From positions 1-64,000 of IMG/VR virus record IMGVR_UViG_3300008259_002809: DNA of 64,000 nucleotides, one strand, 5' to 3'. The stretch comes from a virus. The position numbers and the translations under genes were made by a program. Numbering within the stretch: the first letter of the stretch is position 1; each line of letters starts with the position of its first letter. The notes under the pieces are model-generated. The model saw only the letters and a program-made list of their open reading frames with translations. It was not told where the DNA came from and made no database searches. Below, in pieces: positions 48,686 through 58,513 of the stretch.

Positions 48686-51600
48686 ATGGCGATTAACGCA
48701 TCTTCAGGAGGACAACTACAGGGTGGCACAGGAAGTGGCGGCGGCCTTACTGAAGAAGATGTTCATGACATTGTTGATGATCAACTTGAAGTAGGCAACG
48801 ATATCAACATTGGCCTTCAAGCCACCTATGATGATTCCACAGGCAAACTTGTTCTAAGTTTGGCTGGTGCTACCAATAGTGGTGGTTCGGGCTCAGGCGT
48901 AATCGTTAAAGAAAATGACACAGCACGTGGTTCAGCAACCACCCTGAATTTCGTTGGACCCAACGTAAGTGTCAGCGATAACGTGGCCACCATCACTGGC
49001 GGTCTTGATTCTATCTCAGTATATGAAAATACCAGCAATCGTGGAAACTTTACCAGCATTAACTTTGTCAGTGGAGCAACTGTAACAGTTGACAACGGCA
49101 CAGCCAATGTAACCATTGCTGGCGGCAGTAGCCCATATACACTACCAACAGCATCAACCAGCGTGTTGGGTGGCGTCAAAGTAGACGGCACAACTATTTT
49201 AATTGATGGCAACGGAGTTATTTCCGCAGTTGGTGGCGGCTCTGGTGGCGGTATCAGTCTTGGTGATGTTGGCACATATTTGACCAACAACGGCTATGCC
49301 ACACAAACTTATGTAAATGGTCAAGTAACAAACTTGATCAATGGTGCTCCTGCCATCCTTGACACTCTCAACGAACTACAAGCCGCCTTGGGTGGTGATG
49401 CCAACTTTGCATCAACGATCACTACAGCATTGACCGGCAAGTTGAATATTTCTGGCGGCACAATGACTGGCACATTGACATTGGCTGGTAACCCTGCTAA
49501 TGCACTGGAAGCCGCTACCAAATCCTATGTGGACACTAAAGTTGCCCAGGGTTTAAGTTCGCTTCCAACCCCAAGTTCATATTTGGATGATCTAGTAGAC
49601 GTCAGCACCGCTGGCGTAGCAACAGGACAAGTATTGGGATGGGATGGTGGTGCTTGGGTGCCAACTAATAATACAGGTGCCACTGGTCCACAAGGCCCCG
49701 CAGGTGCTACAGGCCCTGCTGGTGCAAATGGTTCCAGCATCACATCAGCCACAGTCAGCGTCACTGGTAGATTGTTGGTGACACTCAGCAATGGCACAGT
49801 AGTTGATGCAGGCAATGTGTCTGGCATCAGTTCAGCCACTGTTGACGGCAGTGGTCAATTGGTATTGACCAAGCAAGACGGTTCAACCGTAAATGCAGGC
49901 AACGTTATTGGTCCCAAAGGTGATACCGGTAACACAGGCCCTCAGGGTCCACAAGGTAGCACAGGTTCTACCGGAGTTGGTGTTGCTGGAGCCGTAGTGA
50001 ATGGCAGTGGTCAACTGGTGATTACTCTCACTGATGGTAGCACAGTCAATGCAGGCAGTTCAGTGGGTCCACAGGGTCCACAAGGTGTTGCAGGTCCTAC
50101 CGGTCCTACAGGTCCACAGGGTGTAAGCGTGGTCACTGCTGTCATTGACGGCGCAGGCAATTTAATTCTCACACTTGACGATGGCACTAGCATCCAAGCA
50201 GGCAGTTCAGTGGGTCCAATGGGTCCACAGGGTGTGCAAGGTCCAGCAGGTCGTAGCATTGCTGACAGCGGTGTCACTGTTGACGGCGACGGCAATTTAC
50301 AAGTCACTTTAAGTGATGGTGTTGTAATCAACGCTGGCTATGTTGTTGGCCCACAGGGTTCGACAGGCGCACAAGGTATTAAAGGTGACAAGGGCGACCA
50401 AGGTATTCAAGGTATACAAGGACCTCAAGGCGATAGTTATACTGTCAATGGTTCCACTGGAAGCGTTCAAATTTATGGGTTGAGTTCAACAACACAATCT
50501 GGTTACGATTTTGAAGTTGATCTATCAAACAAGGCCAACAGACTTACCACTGCTAGAACAATCAGCCTGGCAGGTAAAGTCACTGGTCTAACCAGTTTTG
50601 ATGGCACTGGCAACGTCAGCATTACCACAGCACTCAGCGGTGTCACAACATCAGATGTCAATGAAGGCACTAACCAATACTTTACACAGGCTCGTGCAAG
50701 ATCTGCACTGAGTTCTACTGCTGATTCCAGCATTTCAAGTTTGATCAGTTATGATGATTCAACTGGTGTTATCAAATATCGTGCCAGCACCAGTTATATC
50801 ACAGAAGGCAGTAACTTATATTTCACCAACAGTCGTGCAGATGCTCGTGCAGATGCAAGAATTGGTGCTGCCAGCATCAATGCTTTGGCAGACGTTGACA
50901 CATTAACATCAGCACCTACTAATGGTCAAGTCTTGACTTGGACTGGTAGTGCTTGGACACCAGCGGCCGCAGGCAGTGGTTCTGGTGCAGTTTCAAGTGT
51001 CAACACCAAAACCGGTGCAGTGGTTCTCAGCACTGATGATGTCACAGAAGGCACAAGCAATCTTTATTACACAAACACAAGATTTGATACACGCCTAGCA
51101 ACAAAGACCACAGACAATTTAAATGAAGGCACAACCAACAAGTATTTCAGCAACACATTGGCAAGAAATGCGTTGGTTGCCGGCACAGGTATTTCATACA
51201 ACAGTTCAACAGGAACAATCACACTCAGTGCCAACACAGATCAAGTCACAGAAGGCAGTTCAAACTTGTTCTATACCAACACAAGATTTGATACACGCCT
51301 AGGACAAAGTAATCTAAGCCAACTAGCCAATGTTACCAACACTACTCCTACAACTGGGCAAGCATTGGCTTGGAACGGTAGTGCTTGGGCACCTACTACA
51401 ATCAGTGGCGGTGGCGGTGGCGGATCTTCATCTTCAGGTGTATTCCGTGCCAGTGCTCAAGTTGAATACGATGCGTCCGGTAACCTATCAAGTGTAAGTG
51501 TGTTGAGTGGTGGTATTGCCGCTGTGATTGCCACAGCAACATCAACAACTGCTACAGTGACATTTACATTTACTGGTAGCACATGCCCTCCACTCAGCAC

Positions 51601-51838
51601 TATGGTTTATGGTTATCAACGAGCCAGCAACGTGTTTGTTTCACGTGCCTTGGCCAGTGACTTTACCACAAGAACAATTGCAGGTGGTGGAACCAGCGGT
51701 AGCCCAACAGCATTTTCAAGTTTTGATTCTGCAACAAATACAATGACACTGAGTTTGACCAAAGCCTTAACAGGTGCTAGTGCCGCAGTAGGACAGACAA
51801 CACACGCAGTGGTTCAATTCTTACTCAGCAGTGATTAA
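48686..51838 (+). CDS. Collagen-like tail fibre protein
   Basis: 1050 aa. An N-terminal Gly/Ser-rich region is followed by blocks of Gly-X-Y collagen repeats from about residue 331 (GATGPQGPAGATGPAG), with further blocks near 410, 461, 511 and 555. Each block alternates with a repeat of about 31 residues of the form DGSGQLVLTKQDGSTVNAG. The C-terminal half has T4-like fibre motifs (EGTTNKYFSN, TNTRFDTRL repeated). Likely a trimeric receptor-binding or whisker fibre. Confidence 0.85.
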   Translation: MAINASSGGQLQGGTGSGGGLTEEDVHDIVDDQLEVGNDINIGLQATYDDSTGKLVLSLAGATNSGGSGSGVIVKENDTARGSATTLNFVGPNVSVSDNVATITGGLDSISVYENTSNRGNFTSINFVSGATVTVDNGTANVTIAGGSSPYTLPTASTSVLGGVKVDGTTILIDGNGVISAVGGGSGGGISLGDVGTYLTNNGYATQTYVNGQVTNLINGAPAILDTLNELQAALGGDANFASTITTALTGKLNISGGTMTGTLTLAGNPANALEAATKSYVDTKVAQGLSSLPTPSSYLDDLVDVSTAGVATGQVLGWDGGAWVPTNNTGATGPQGPAGATGPAGANGSSITSATVSVTGRLLVTLSNGTVVDAGNVSGISSATVDGSGQLVLTKQDGSTVNAGNVIGPKGDTGNTGPQGPQGSTGSTGVGVAGAVVNGSGQLVITLTDGSTVNAGSSVGPQGPQGVAGPTGPTGPQGVSVVTAVIDGAGNLILTLDDGTSIQAGSSVGPMGPQGVQGPAGRSIADSGVTVDGDGNLQVTLSDGVVINAGYVVGPQGSTGAQGIKGDKGDQGIQGIQGPQGDSYTVNGSTGSVQIYGLSSTTQSGYDFEVDLSNKANRLTTARTISLAGKVTGLTSFDGTGNVSITTALSGVTTSDVNEGTNQYFTQARARSALSSTADSSISSLISYDDSTGVIKYRASTSYITEGSNLYFTNSRADARADARIGAASINALADVDTLTSAPTNGQVLTWTGSAWTPAAAGSGSGAVSSVNTKTGAVVLSTDDVTEGTSNLYYTNTRFDTRLATKTTDNLNEGTTNKYFSNTLARNALVAGTGISYNSSTGTITLSANTDQVTEGSSNLFYTNTRFDTRLGQSNLSQLANVTNTTPTTGQALAWNGSAWAPTTISGGGGGGSSSSGVFRASAQVEYDASGNLSSVSVLSGGIAAVIATATSTTATVTFTFTGSTCPPLSTMVYGYQRASNVFVSRALASDFTTRTIAGGGTSGSPTAFSSFDSATNTMTLSLTKALTGASAAVGQTTHAVVQFLLSSD

Positions 51839-51849
51839 AAGGGCGTAGG

Positions 51850-53838
51850 ATGTCAATCAATGCTTGGAAGACCAGTTTCGTAGGCCTAAACAAACCTGCA
51901 AAGGTATTGTCAGGCACGGCTGACTCTTTCACTCCAGTTTCACTTTGGCCTTATGCCAACGGTGCTGATGATCCTTATTGGTCCGGCGGCACCAATCCTC
52001 AATACTATCGTTGGGAAGTGTCATTTACTGTCAACAGCCGCAGTCACGGTAGCAACCTTACAAGAACTCCTTTTAGTTTTGATGCACAAGACATTGAAGT
52101 AGGTGATTTTGTAGCAGGTGCTCAGGATGGTAAAGTTTGCCAGATCATGAGCATTAGTCAAAAGGACAACAATACGTTCACTGCTGTTGTTGAAGATAGA
52201 CTACGCTACAATACATTTAGAGATCCCACAGGCTTTGGCTTGTTTGGAACTCCTGGCACAGTGATCTTCTTCCAAATTAACGAACTGGGTTTTCCAATGT
52301 TGGATCCTGTTCCTGGAGAAGCAGCCGCAGATTTCTTTACCAACGTAATGAGTAGATTCCAATACATGAATCCACTTACAAATTATTTGTTGGAAAAAAC
52401 CAACCATGGTTTTGAGCAAGGCGATGCCATTTGTATTGAGAATGAAGAATTTGTTCTCAGTGACACTGACAACGTCAACAAGTTTATTGGAACTGTGGTA
52501 TTTGCAGGTCCTGGACCCAATCAGTTTGTTTTGAAACCTGCCAATGGTATCATTGACTTTGTGCCAGGACTTCCAGGCGCAGTTGGAGACTATCTATATC
52601 CCAGCGTCAACGGCACAGGTGATTTGACTACAGATTCTGCTAGTTCAAGACCTGTGTTTATGAAGATTGCTGATGCTGTTGCAACATCAACCACAGGCAC
52701 CGGTATTGACCCCATTGGCAATGATGGCGACGTTGTTGAAATCAACAGAGTTCAAGTAACATTATCAAGCGGCGCTGGACAATACAATGTCAATCATGCA
52801 GTAACACAAATCAATGCTGAAACTTCTAATCATGGCGTTACAGCAGTTAAAGTTGGAGCCGCAACTGAAACACAATCTGATCCCGCAGGACAAGGTAGTG
52901 CCTATGGTATTGTTGCAGGCTACACTCCATTTAGTGCAGAAATCAATGGCATCACTGTAAACTTTACAACCACCACATCAGGTGCCGCAGCCTATGGTGA
53001 TCCCGCAGTGGCCGACGCCAATGATATGATTGCAGATATAAATGCCGCTGGTGTGCCAGATGTTGTTGCCAGTGTGGTCAACGGCAGTGAAATCAAATTG
53101 CGTAACAACGCTGGTGGAGCCATTACCATTGTAAACACCATTAGCGATGCCAATGGCAATGCTTTTGCTGGTGCCGCTTCTCTTTCAAGTTTGCCTGCAT
53201 CAACTCCTGCCAACACTTCAACATTTGCACTTAGATTGTTACGTGAAGACGGTGGTCCATTGACCATTAGAGATTTTCAAGGAACATTCTTTGCTGATGC
53301 AGGCGTCATGTCTGGACAGAACGGTAGATATGCACTGGGTCTAAACATTGAACAAGGTCTGCGTTCAAGTCAAACCACTGTAGTAGCAGACATTGCCGCA
53401 CGTAATGCCCTTTATCCATTGGTTGGTGATCAAGCCTACGTCATTGACGATGCCAATGGTGAGTGGGCACTATTCCTATGGGATGGTAGTGCTTGGACTA
53501 GATTCCAAAACCAGCGCAGTGAATCAACAGATGCCAAAACCATTGAAGCAGTCTATACATTCCCCAACTCTGGTGACATTCAAATTGGTGCCATTACCGC
53601 AGGGCGTAGACTGCTAAAAATTTCTGTTGTGGTTTTATCAGACCTAACAACGCCACCTAACTTTGAAGTCGAAGTTGGTGCCACTGGTTTATGGAACTAT
53701 GAACAAAATGGCGGTGCCAGCGTAGGTGCATATAGTGTTGAAACAGATTACATTACATCACTGATTGAAGCAGTGACATTAAAAGTGCCAGCCAATACTG
53801 CCACAGGTAGCGTTCGTGTAGAGGTAACCTATCTATGA
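51850..53838 (+). CDS. Large structural protein of the fibre operon
   Basis: 662 aa, beta-rich, no Cys-rich or catalytic sites. The middle (about 345-455) holds a flagellin-hook-IN-like unit (FSAEINGITVNFTTTTSGAA and VVNGSEIKLRNNAGG). The DGSAWTRFQNQ region resembles fibre-attached host-recognition domains. Probably part of the distal fibre. Overlaps the next gene by 4 nt. Confidence 0.65.
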   Translation: MSINAWKTSFVGLNKPAKVLSGTADSFTPVSLWPYANGADDPYWSGGTNPQYYRWEVSFTVNSRSHGSNLTRTPFSFDAQDIEVGDFVAGAQDGKVCQIMSISQKDNNTFTAVVEDRLRYNTFRDPTGFGLFGTPGTVIFFQINELGFPMLDPVPGEAAADFFTNVMSRFQYMNPLTNYLLEKTNHGFEQGDAICIENEEFVLSDTDNVNKFIGTVVFAGPGPNQFVLKPANGIIDFVPGLPGAVGDYLYPSVNGTGDLTTDSASSRPVFMKIADAVATSTTGTGIDPIGNDGDVVEINRVQVTLSSGAGQYNVNHAVTQINAETSNHGVTAVKVGAATETQSDPAGQGSAYGIVAGYTPFSAEINGITVNFTTTTSGAAAYGDPAVADANDMIADINAAGVPDVVASVVNGSEIKLRNNAGGAITIVNTISDANGNAFAGAASLSSLPASTPANTSTFALRLLREDGGPLTIRDFQGTFFADAGVMSGQNGRYALGLNIEQGLRSSQTTVVADIAARNALYPLVGDQAYVIDDANGEWALFLWDGSAWTRFQNQRSESTDAKTIEAVYTFPNSGDIQIGAITAGRRLLKISVVVLSDLTTPPNFEVEVGATGLWNYEQNGGASVGAYSVETDYITSLIEAVTLKVPANTATGSVRVEVTYL

Positions 53839-54230
53839 GTCGACAGTTTAACAACAGCACCGGCACAACATCAACAGAATTTCAATTGGGTGCTGGCACA
53901 GGCGCAGAAGTTAGACAATTTGTGCTGACTGCCAGTGTCAATGGTGCTCCAGTGATGGCTACTGATCGTGCCAGCAACGAGATTGCTGTTGCTGGTGTAG
54001 AATTTTATGATATCAAATTGCTGGCCAAAGATGCCACAGGAACAGTTGCACGTCATATTCGCGGAACTGTTTCTGGAACTACAACAACTAGAATTACAGA
54101 TACGTTCCAAGAAGATTTTGATGGCGATATTGCTGTCACATCCAACGGAACTACGTTTAGTGTTGAATGCACGAGCACCACTTCAGCAAATTTCACAATC
54201 TATGTGACCTTAACAAGGGTTAGTGCATAA
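53835..54230 (+). CDS. Small structural protein
   Basis: 131 aa, Thr/Ser/Gly-rich beta protein (FTIYVTLTRVSA end). Overlaps both neighbours by a base or more, so part of the same assembly unit. Confidence 0.62.
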   Translation: MSRQFNNSTGTTSTEFQLGAGTGAEVRQFVLTASVNGAPVMATDRASNEIAVAGVEFYDIKLLAKDATGTVARHIRGTVSGTTTTRITDTFQEDFDGDIAVTSNGTTFSVECTSTTSANFTIYVTLTRVSA

Positions 54231-55459
54231 TGACAATTGCAAAAATTAAATTTTCTCAACTGCCAGCGGCAGATGACACAGATATTGCCGATGGCGATAT
54301 CATTCCTGTGGTCAATGGCATTGCCAGCAAAAAGATCACATTTGGCAATTTTAAAGAATACTTGGTGTCCAAAGGGTTTGCCAGCATTGACGACGTAAAC
54401 ACTAGAGTCAGCAATGCTATCACTTCCATAGTGGGTGGTGCTCCTGAATACTTAGACACGCTCAAGGAACTAGCAGATGCCATCAATAATGATGCTGGTT
54501 TTGCTACCACAGTGGAAACATTGGTTAATGGAGTATTTGGCAGTAAAACCTCAGACGATTTGCCTGAAGGAGCAACAAACAAATACTTTACCAGTGGTGC
54601 CGCCGACTATCATTTTGACACTAGATTTTTACTAAAAACAACTACGCATTTAGAAGAAGGATCTAGGTTATATTTTACCACAGAACGTGCTCGAGATGCC
54701 ATCTTTGATGCAGATGATTTGATTAACTTTGCCAATGGTGGACAAGTAGGTAATGCACAGTTGGTGCACCAGGGTTCTCCATTTGACGGAATGGACATTT
54801 ACTCTCCTGCTGGCCATGCATGGGTTCAATTAAACTACGATGACACAAACTATGTTTGGGTTGACGAAGACCATGTTGGCATTGACGTTGGCACAGTGAG
54901 TTGGAATTTCACAGGCGACGGCAAACTAGAACTTCCTGCCGGTGGCGATATTGTTGACAGCGATGGTAACAGCGTCTTAGGTGGAGGCACACCTGCACCA
55001 ACCAATATCAATGATTTGGCAGATGTTGTTATTTCAAGTCCAACCGCAGGACAAGTTTTAAAATACAATGGGACAAACTGGATCAATGATACTGATGCTA
55101 CCGGGGGTGGCGGCGGCGGTGAAGTAGGCTCAGATCCTACATTTACCAGCGTCACTGCTACTACTGTCAATGTTCGTGACCTAAACTTCACTGGCACTGG
55201 TGCAGTAAACATTACCAGCAACAACGACATTAACTTGCAAGCCGAAGGTTGGATTACATTTTCTTCATTGCCAAAGATTCCAACATACACCCTAGCACAA
55301 CTTCAAGCATTGGCAGGAGTTCCATTTGGTGCAATTGCTGTTTGCTCAAACCCCACAATTGGTAGCGCAAGGCCTGTATGGTATAACGGATCAGCATGGA
55401 AAGACATGGCCAACGGTGACCTCACAGGCGGTGATGATTTTTCTATATCTGGTCAATAA
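54230..55459 (+). CDS. Tail-fibre-like protein
   Basis: 409 aa. Starts IAKIKFSQLPAADDTDIADG like T4-type fibre proteins and repeats the fibre modules of 48686 (DLPEGATNKYFTSG, LEEGSRLYFTTERARDA). The C-terminus has PVWYNGSAWKDMANG. Likely a second fibre chain. Confidence 0.75.
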   Translation: MTIAKIKFSQLPAADDTDIADGDIIPVVNGIASKKITFGNFKEYLVSKGFASIDDVNTRVSNAITSIVGGAPEYLDTLKELADAINNDAGFATTVETLVNGVFGSKTSDDLPEGATNKYFTSGAADYHFDTRFLLKTTTHLEEGSRLYFTTERARDAIFDADDLINFANGGQVGNAQLVHQGSPFDGMDIYSPAGHAWVQLNYDDTNYVWVDEDHVGIDVGTVSWNFTGDGKLELPAGGDIVDSDGNSVLGGGTPAPTNINDLADVVISSPTAGQVLKYNGTNWINDTDATGGGGGGEVGSDPTFTSVTATTVNVRDLNFTGTGAVNITSNNDINLQAEGWITFSSLPKIPTYTLAQLQALAGVPFGAIAVCSNPTIGSARPVWYNGSAWKDMANGDLTGGDDFSISGQ

Positions 55460-55471
55460 AGGAACTAGAAC

Positions 55472-56980
55472 ATGGAAAGAGAATATATCATAACTGTTAA
55501 AGATCCAGCAGTCTGGGATACTGGACTCTGGAACGAATTGACCCAAGACGGACTTGGCGATAATTTTATTCCCACCAGAGAAGTAGACGTGGTCAACGAG
55601 CGTCCATTCAATGAATGGTGTGCTCACTTCAATCTCACTGATGAGGAAGCAGAACTAATTCGCCAGGATTCGAGAATTGATACTGTGGAACTGCAAGCAG
55701 ATCTACAGGATGACGTAAAAAAAGAGTTCATTGGAACTAGAACAGCACTCTACGACAAAAGTAACGCAACATCGGCCACAATGAAAAATTGGGGACTACT
55801 TCGATGCATAAACAACAGCGACCCTTTTATCAGTTCAACCAGTGTCAACGGGGATTATACCTATAATTTAGATGGCACAGGAGTTGATGTTGTTGTTATG
55901 GATTCTGGAGTTGAACCAGGCCATCCTGAATTTGCTGTCAATGCTGACGGCACCGGCGGTAGTCGTGTAGTAGATTTCAACTGGGCCAGTCTTGGTGTGC
56001 CAGGCACACCTAGTGCGGCCAGCATTGGCGGATATTTAGGCGATGCTGACGGACACGGTAGTCATTGTGCCGGCATTGCCGCGGGCAATACTTGTGGTTG
56101 GGCACCTGGTGCCGCAATTTACAGCATTAGAATTTTTGGTGGTGCAAGAATCACCAATGGTGCTTACCTAGGAACTATCAGTTCAGACATTGCCTTTGAC
56201 TTGGTTCGTGCATTTCATTTGCAAAAAATTGCTGCCGGCAATACACGACCAACTATCTGCACCAACAGTTGGGGGTATCGTAGCAGTTATTCTGGTATGC
56301 AATATACCGTGTGGCGTGGAACACAATACAATATTACTTCTAGAAATAATTCCTACGGACAGATCAACTCACTGCATCCTTATGTGGTAAACTATCTTGA
56401 TGTATCTGTGAACAATGCGTCCTCAGCAGGTGTCATCATGGTAGGTGCCGCAGGAAACTATCTTCACAAGGCAGATGTCATGGGTGGCATTGACTACGAC
56501 AACTATTATCGTGCCTACAGTGAAAACATTTACTATCATAGAGGTTCTAGCCCAACTCGTGCCAGTTCCATGATCAACGTTGGTGCTGTGGATAACTTTA
56601 CCACAGAACGCAAGGCCTATTTCAGCGAAACAGGTCCTAGAGTGGATGTCTATGCTCCAGGTGTTAGAATCATGAGTGCCTTGAGTAACAATTATGGCAG
56701 TCTCAGTGATCCTAGAAATAGTGCTTATAGAATTGGAAAGATTGACGGAACCAGTATGGCATGTCCGCAGGTCACAGGTCTGTTGGCTTGTGTGCTACAA
56801 GCCCGGCCCACTATGACTCCTGCAGAAGCCAAGCAATTTGTCATTGACCATTCGATGAAAAACGTTTTGCAAGAAGGTAGCAGTTATCTTTATACCAGCA
56901 CTACATACTTGCAAGACGGCAACAACAGATATTTAAAAATGCCTTTCACCAACCCACAACGGGGTGGTATCACATCTTAA
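55472..56980 (+). CDS. Subtilisin-like (S8) serine protease
   Basis: 502 aa. Catalytic triad D144 (VVMDSGVEPGHPEF), H195 (DGHGSHCAGIAAG) and a Ser near 427 (DGTSMACPQVTGL); the oxyanion Asn is in GAAGNYLHK. An N-terminal part of about 100 residues replaces a signal peptide, so it is not Sec-exported. Its place right after the fibre genes suggests a virion-associated protease acting on the host surface or on fibres (inference). Confidence 0.88.
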   Translation: MEREYIITVKDPAVWDTGLWNELTQDGLGDNFIPTREVDVVNERPFNEWCAHFNLTDEEAELIRQDSRIDTVELQADLQDDVKKEFIGTRTALYDKSNATSATMKNWGLLRCINNSDPFISSTSVNGDYTYNLDGTGVDVVVMDSGVEPGHPEFAVNADGTGGSRVVDFNWASLGVPGTPSAASIGGYLGDADGHGSHCAGIAAGNTCGWAPGAAIYSIRIFGGARITNGAYLGTISSDIAFDLVRAFHLQKIAAGNTRPTICTNSWGYRSSYSGMQYTVWRGTQYNITSRNNSYGQINSLHPYVVNYLDVSVNNASSAGVIMVGAAGNYLHKADVMGGIDYDNYYRAYSENIYYHRGSSPTRASSMINVGAVDNFTTERKAYFSETGPRVDVYAPGVRIMSALSNNYGSLSDPRNSAYRIGKIDGTSMACPQVTGLLACVLQARPTMTPAEAKQFVIDHSMKNVLQEGSSYLYTSTTYLQDGNNRYLKMPFTNPQRGGITS

Positions 56981-56992
56981 AGAGATGCTATC

Positions 56993-57391
56993 ATGGAACA
57001 GATCTACGAACCACTGTGCAATTTAAGAGTATGCGTAAGCAGAGAACTGTCAGACGAAGAATTTGAGTTGCTGACTGAGATCTTAGAGGATCACATTGGC
57101 GACTACATTGATGACGATCAAGTGATCATGCACGACGTTTATCTTGACGGCTATGACCGCATGTTTACCTGTTACTTGTTCAGCCTCAAGGACTATCTAG
57201 TCAATGCTGAAGACGGTGCCTACCGAGGCGACAGCCTAAGCGCAGACTTGGATGAATGGATGCCAGGTGACGTTATCTGGGAACTTGAAGCCAGTTTGCC
57301 GGACCAGGAAGTAGACGTTGCTGACGATGCTTCAGAGTCTGAAGTGTTTGAATCTGTTCAAGACCAAATCCGTAAACTGCTTAAAGGCTAA
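56993..57391 (+). CDS. Acidic hypothetical protein
   Basis: 132 aa, very acidic (ILEDHIGDYIDDDQVIMHDV). Short gap after the protease. Possibly a protease partner or DNA mimic; not recognised. Confidence 0.58.
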   Translation: MEQIYEPLCNLRVCVSRELSDEEFELLTEILEDHIGDYIDDDQVIMHDVYLDGYDRMFTCYLFSLKDYLVNAEDGAYRGDSLSADLDEWMPGDVIWELEASLPDQEVDVADDASESEVFESVQDQIRKLLKG

Positions 57392-57404
57392 CATACGCTG
57401 ACAA

Positions 57405-57426
57405 TCATGACTAGATAAAGTCATGA
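57405..57426 (+). promoter_or_regulatory. Perfect inverted repeat covering a start codon
   Basis: TCATGACT (57405-57412) and AGTCATGA (57419-57426) flank AGATAA. The ATG of the thioesterase (57423) is inside the 3' arm and no Shine-Dalgarno sequence is present. It may be a translation-blocking hairpin or an operator. Confidence 0.6.
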
Positions 57427-57878
57427 GAGATCAATTAAAAGAACAAGGCTACGTCCTACGCGAAGGCTGGGACGATGCTATACAGCGTGACTTTGAGATT
57501 TGGTATCGCTTCACAGAGGATCGTTCTGTTTCCCACTATGCTTTTTATCCCCGCAGAGATCATAGAAACTCTGCAGGATTTGTGCATGGTGGAGTCATGG
57601 CCACATTTGTTGACCACTGTATGGGCAGTATGTGTTGGAGACTCACTGACGGCGGATTTGGTTGGACCATTACGCTAAATCTACAGTTTGTGAGACCTGC
57701 CAGAGTCGAGCGTTGGCTCTTTGCAGAAGTCCGGCACTTGACGGGCACTGACTCAAATATTTTGTTGGATGCTCGTGTTTACTCTGTGCCAAAGTTTTCT
57801 GGCCCATTGGTAGCACAGGCTCAAGGTAGTTTTACCGTTCCAGGCAAAAAGGCTAAAAAAGCCGTAGACCAACAGTGA
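57423..57878 (+). CDS. PaaI-type hotdog thioesterase
   Basis: 151 aa. NSAGFVHGGVMATFVDHCMG and TITLNLQFVRPARVE are the 4HBT hotdog signature, with the catalytic-type acidic residue in the helix. It would hydrolyse an acyl-CoA or acyl-ACP. Unusual in a phage; it could alter host lipid or aromatic-acyl pools. Confidence 0.82.
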   Translation: MRDQLKEQGYVLREGWDDAIQRDFEIWYRFTEDRSVSHYAFYPRRDHRNSAGFVHGGVMATFVDHCMGSMCWRLTDGGFGWTITLNLQFVRPARVERWLFAEVRHLTGTDSNILLDARVYSVPKFSGPLVAQAQGSFTVPGKKAKKAVDQQ

Positions 57879-57893
57879 CTTTTCACATATAAT
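57865..57893 (+). promoter_or_regulatory. Sigma70-type promoter
   Basis: TAGACC, 17-bp spacer, TATAAT; start near 57900, AAGGA before the ATG at 57932. Confidence 0.7.
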
Positions 57894-57931
57894 AGCAACA
57901 TAGTTTCAAAAACTTCTCTAAGGATATCTCC

Positions 57932-58513
57932 ATGCAAATCAATCTACGCAAGGCCGCTGTGGTCCAGCAAATCATCCAGGACGAAATCAAACGCATTGGT
58001 CAAGAAGACACCAAAATGCGTGTGAGCCTGTTTGAAGAAAATATTCAGGCTCGGCTAGACGAACAGTCGTCTAAGGTTATTGCCACTGCTCAACGTGTCA
58101 GTCGTTTCATGGAAGCCAATCGATACTTCCGTGCCACTGTGGCCAGGAAGAATGCCGAGTTTGGTATTGTTGATTACCTGGCAGAAGATGCCATGTTGGC
58201 GGCCATGGAACAGCGAATTACAACTTTGGTCGAAGCAGACGCTCGACCAGAACTTGATGTGCTACAGCGAGAAATTGCCGCACGTCGAGAAAACAAGGAC
58301 GAAAAAGTTTCTATCTACGGTGGCAGTCGTGAATACGAAATCTCTGTCAATGTTTTGCCCAAGGCCATCATTGAAGGCGCCAAGGGCGAACTAGACAATG
58401 TGCGTCGACGCCGTCGTAAGATCAAGGACGAGATGGTCACCATCAACGTCCGCAACGAGTTTGAAGTTCCTGAGCAAATAGCCTCTGTGCTAATTGAACT
58501 GGGACTTGACTGA
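57932..58513 (+). CDS. Coiled-coil hypothetical protein
   Basis: 193 aa, almost all helical with long charged heptads (RRRRRKIKDEMV, ARLDEQSSKVIATAQRV). Possibly a scaffold or DNA-associated protein. Own promoter, so an early gene. Not recognised. Confidence 0.6.
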   Translation: MQINLRKAAVVQQIIQDEIKRIGQEDTKMRVSLFEENIQARLDEQSSKVIATAQRVSRFMEANRYFRATVARKNAEFGIVDYLAEDAMLAAMEQRITTLVEADARPELDVLQREIAARRENKDEKVSIYGGSREYEISVNVLPKAIIEGAKGELDNVRRRRRKIKDEMVTINVRNEFEVPEQIASVLIELGLD

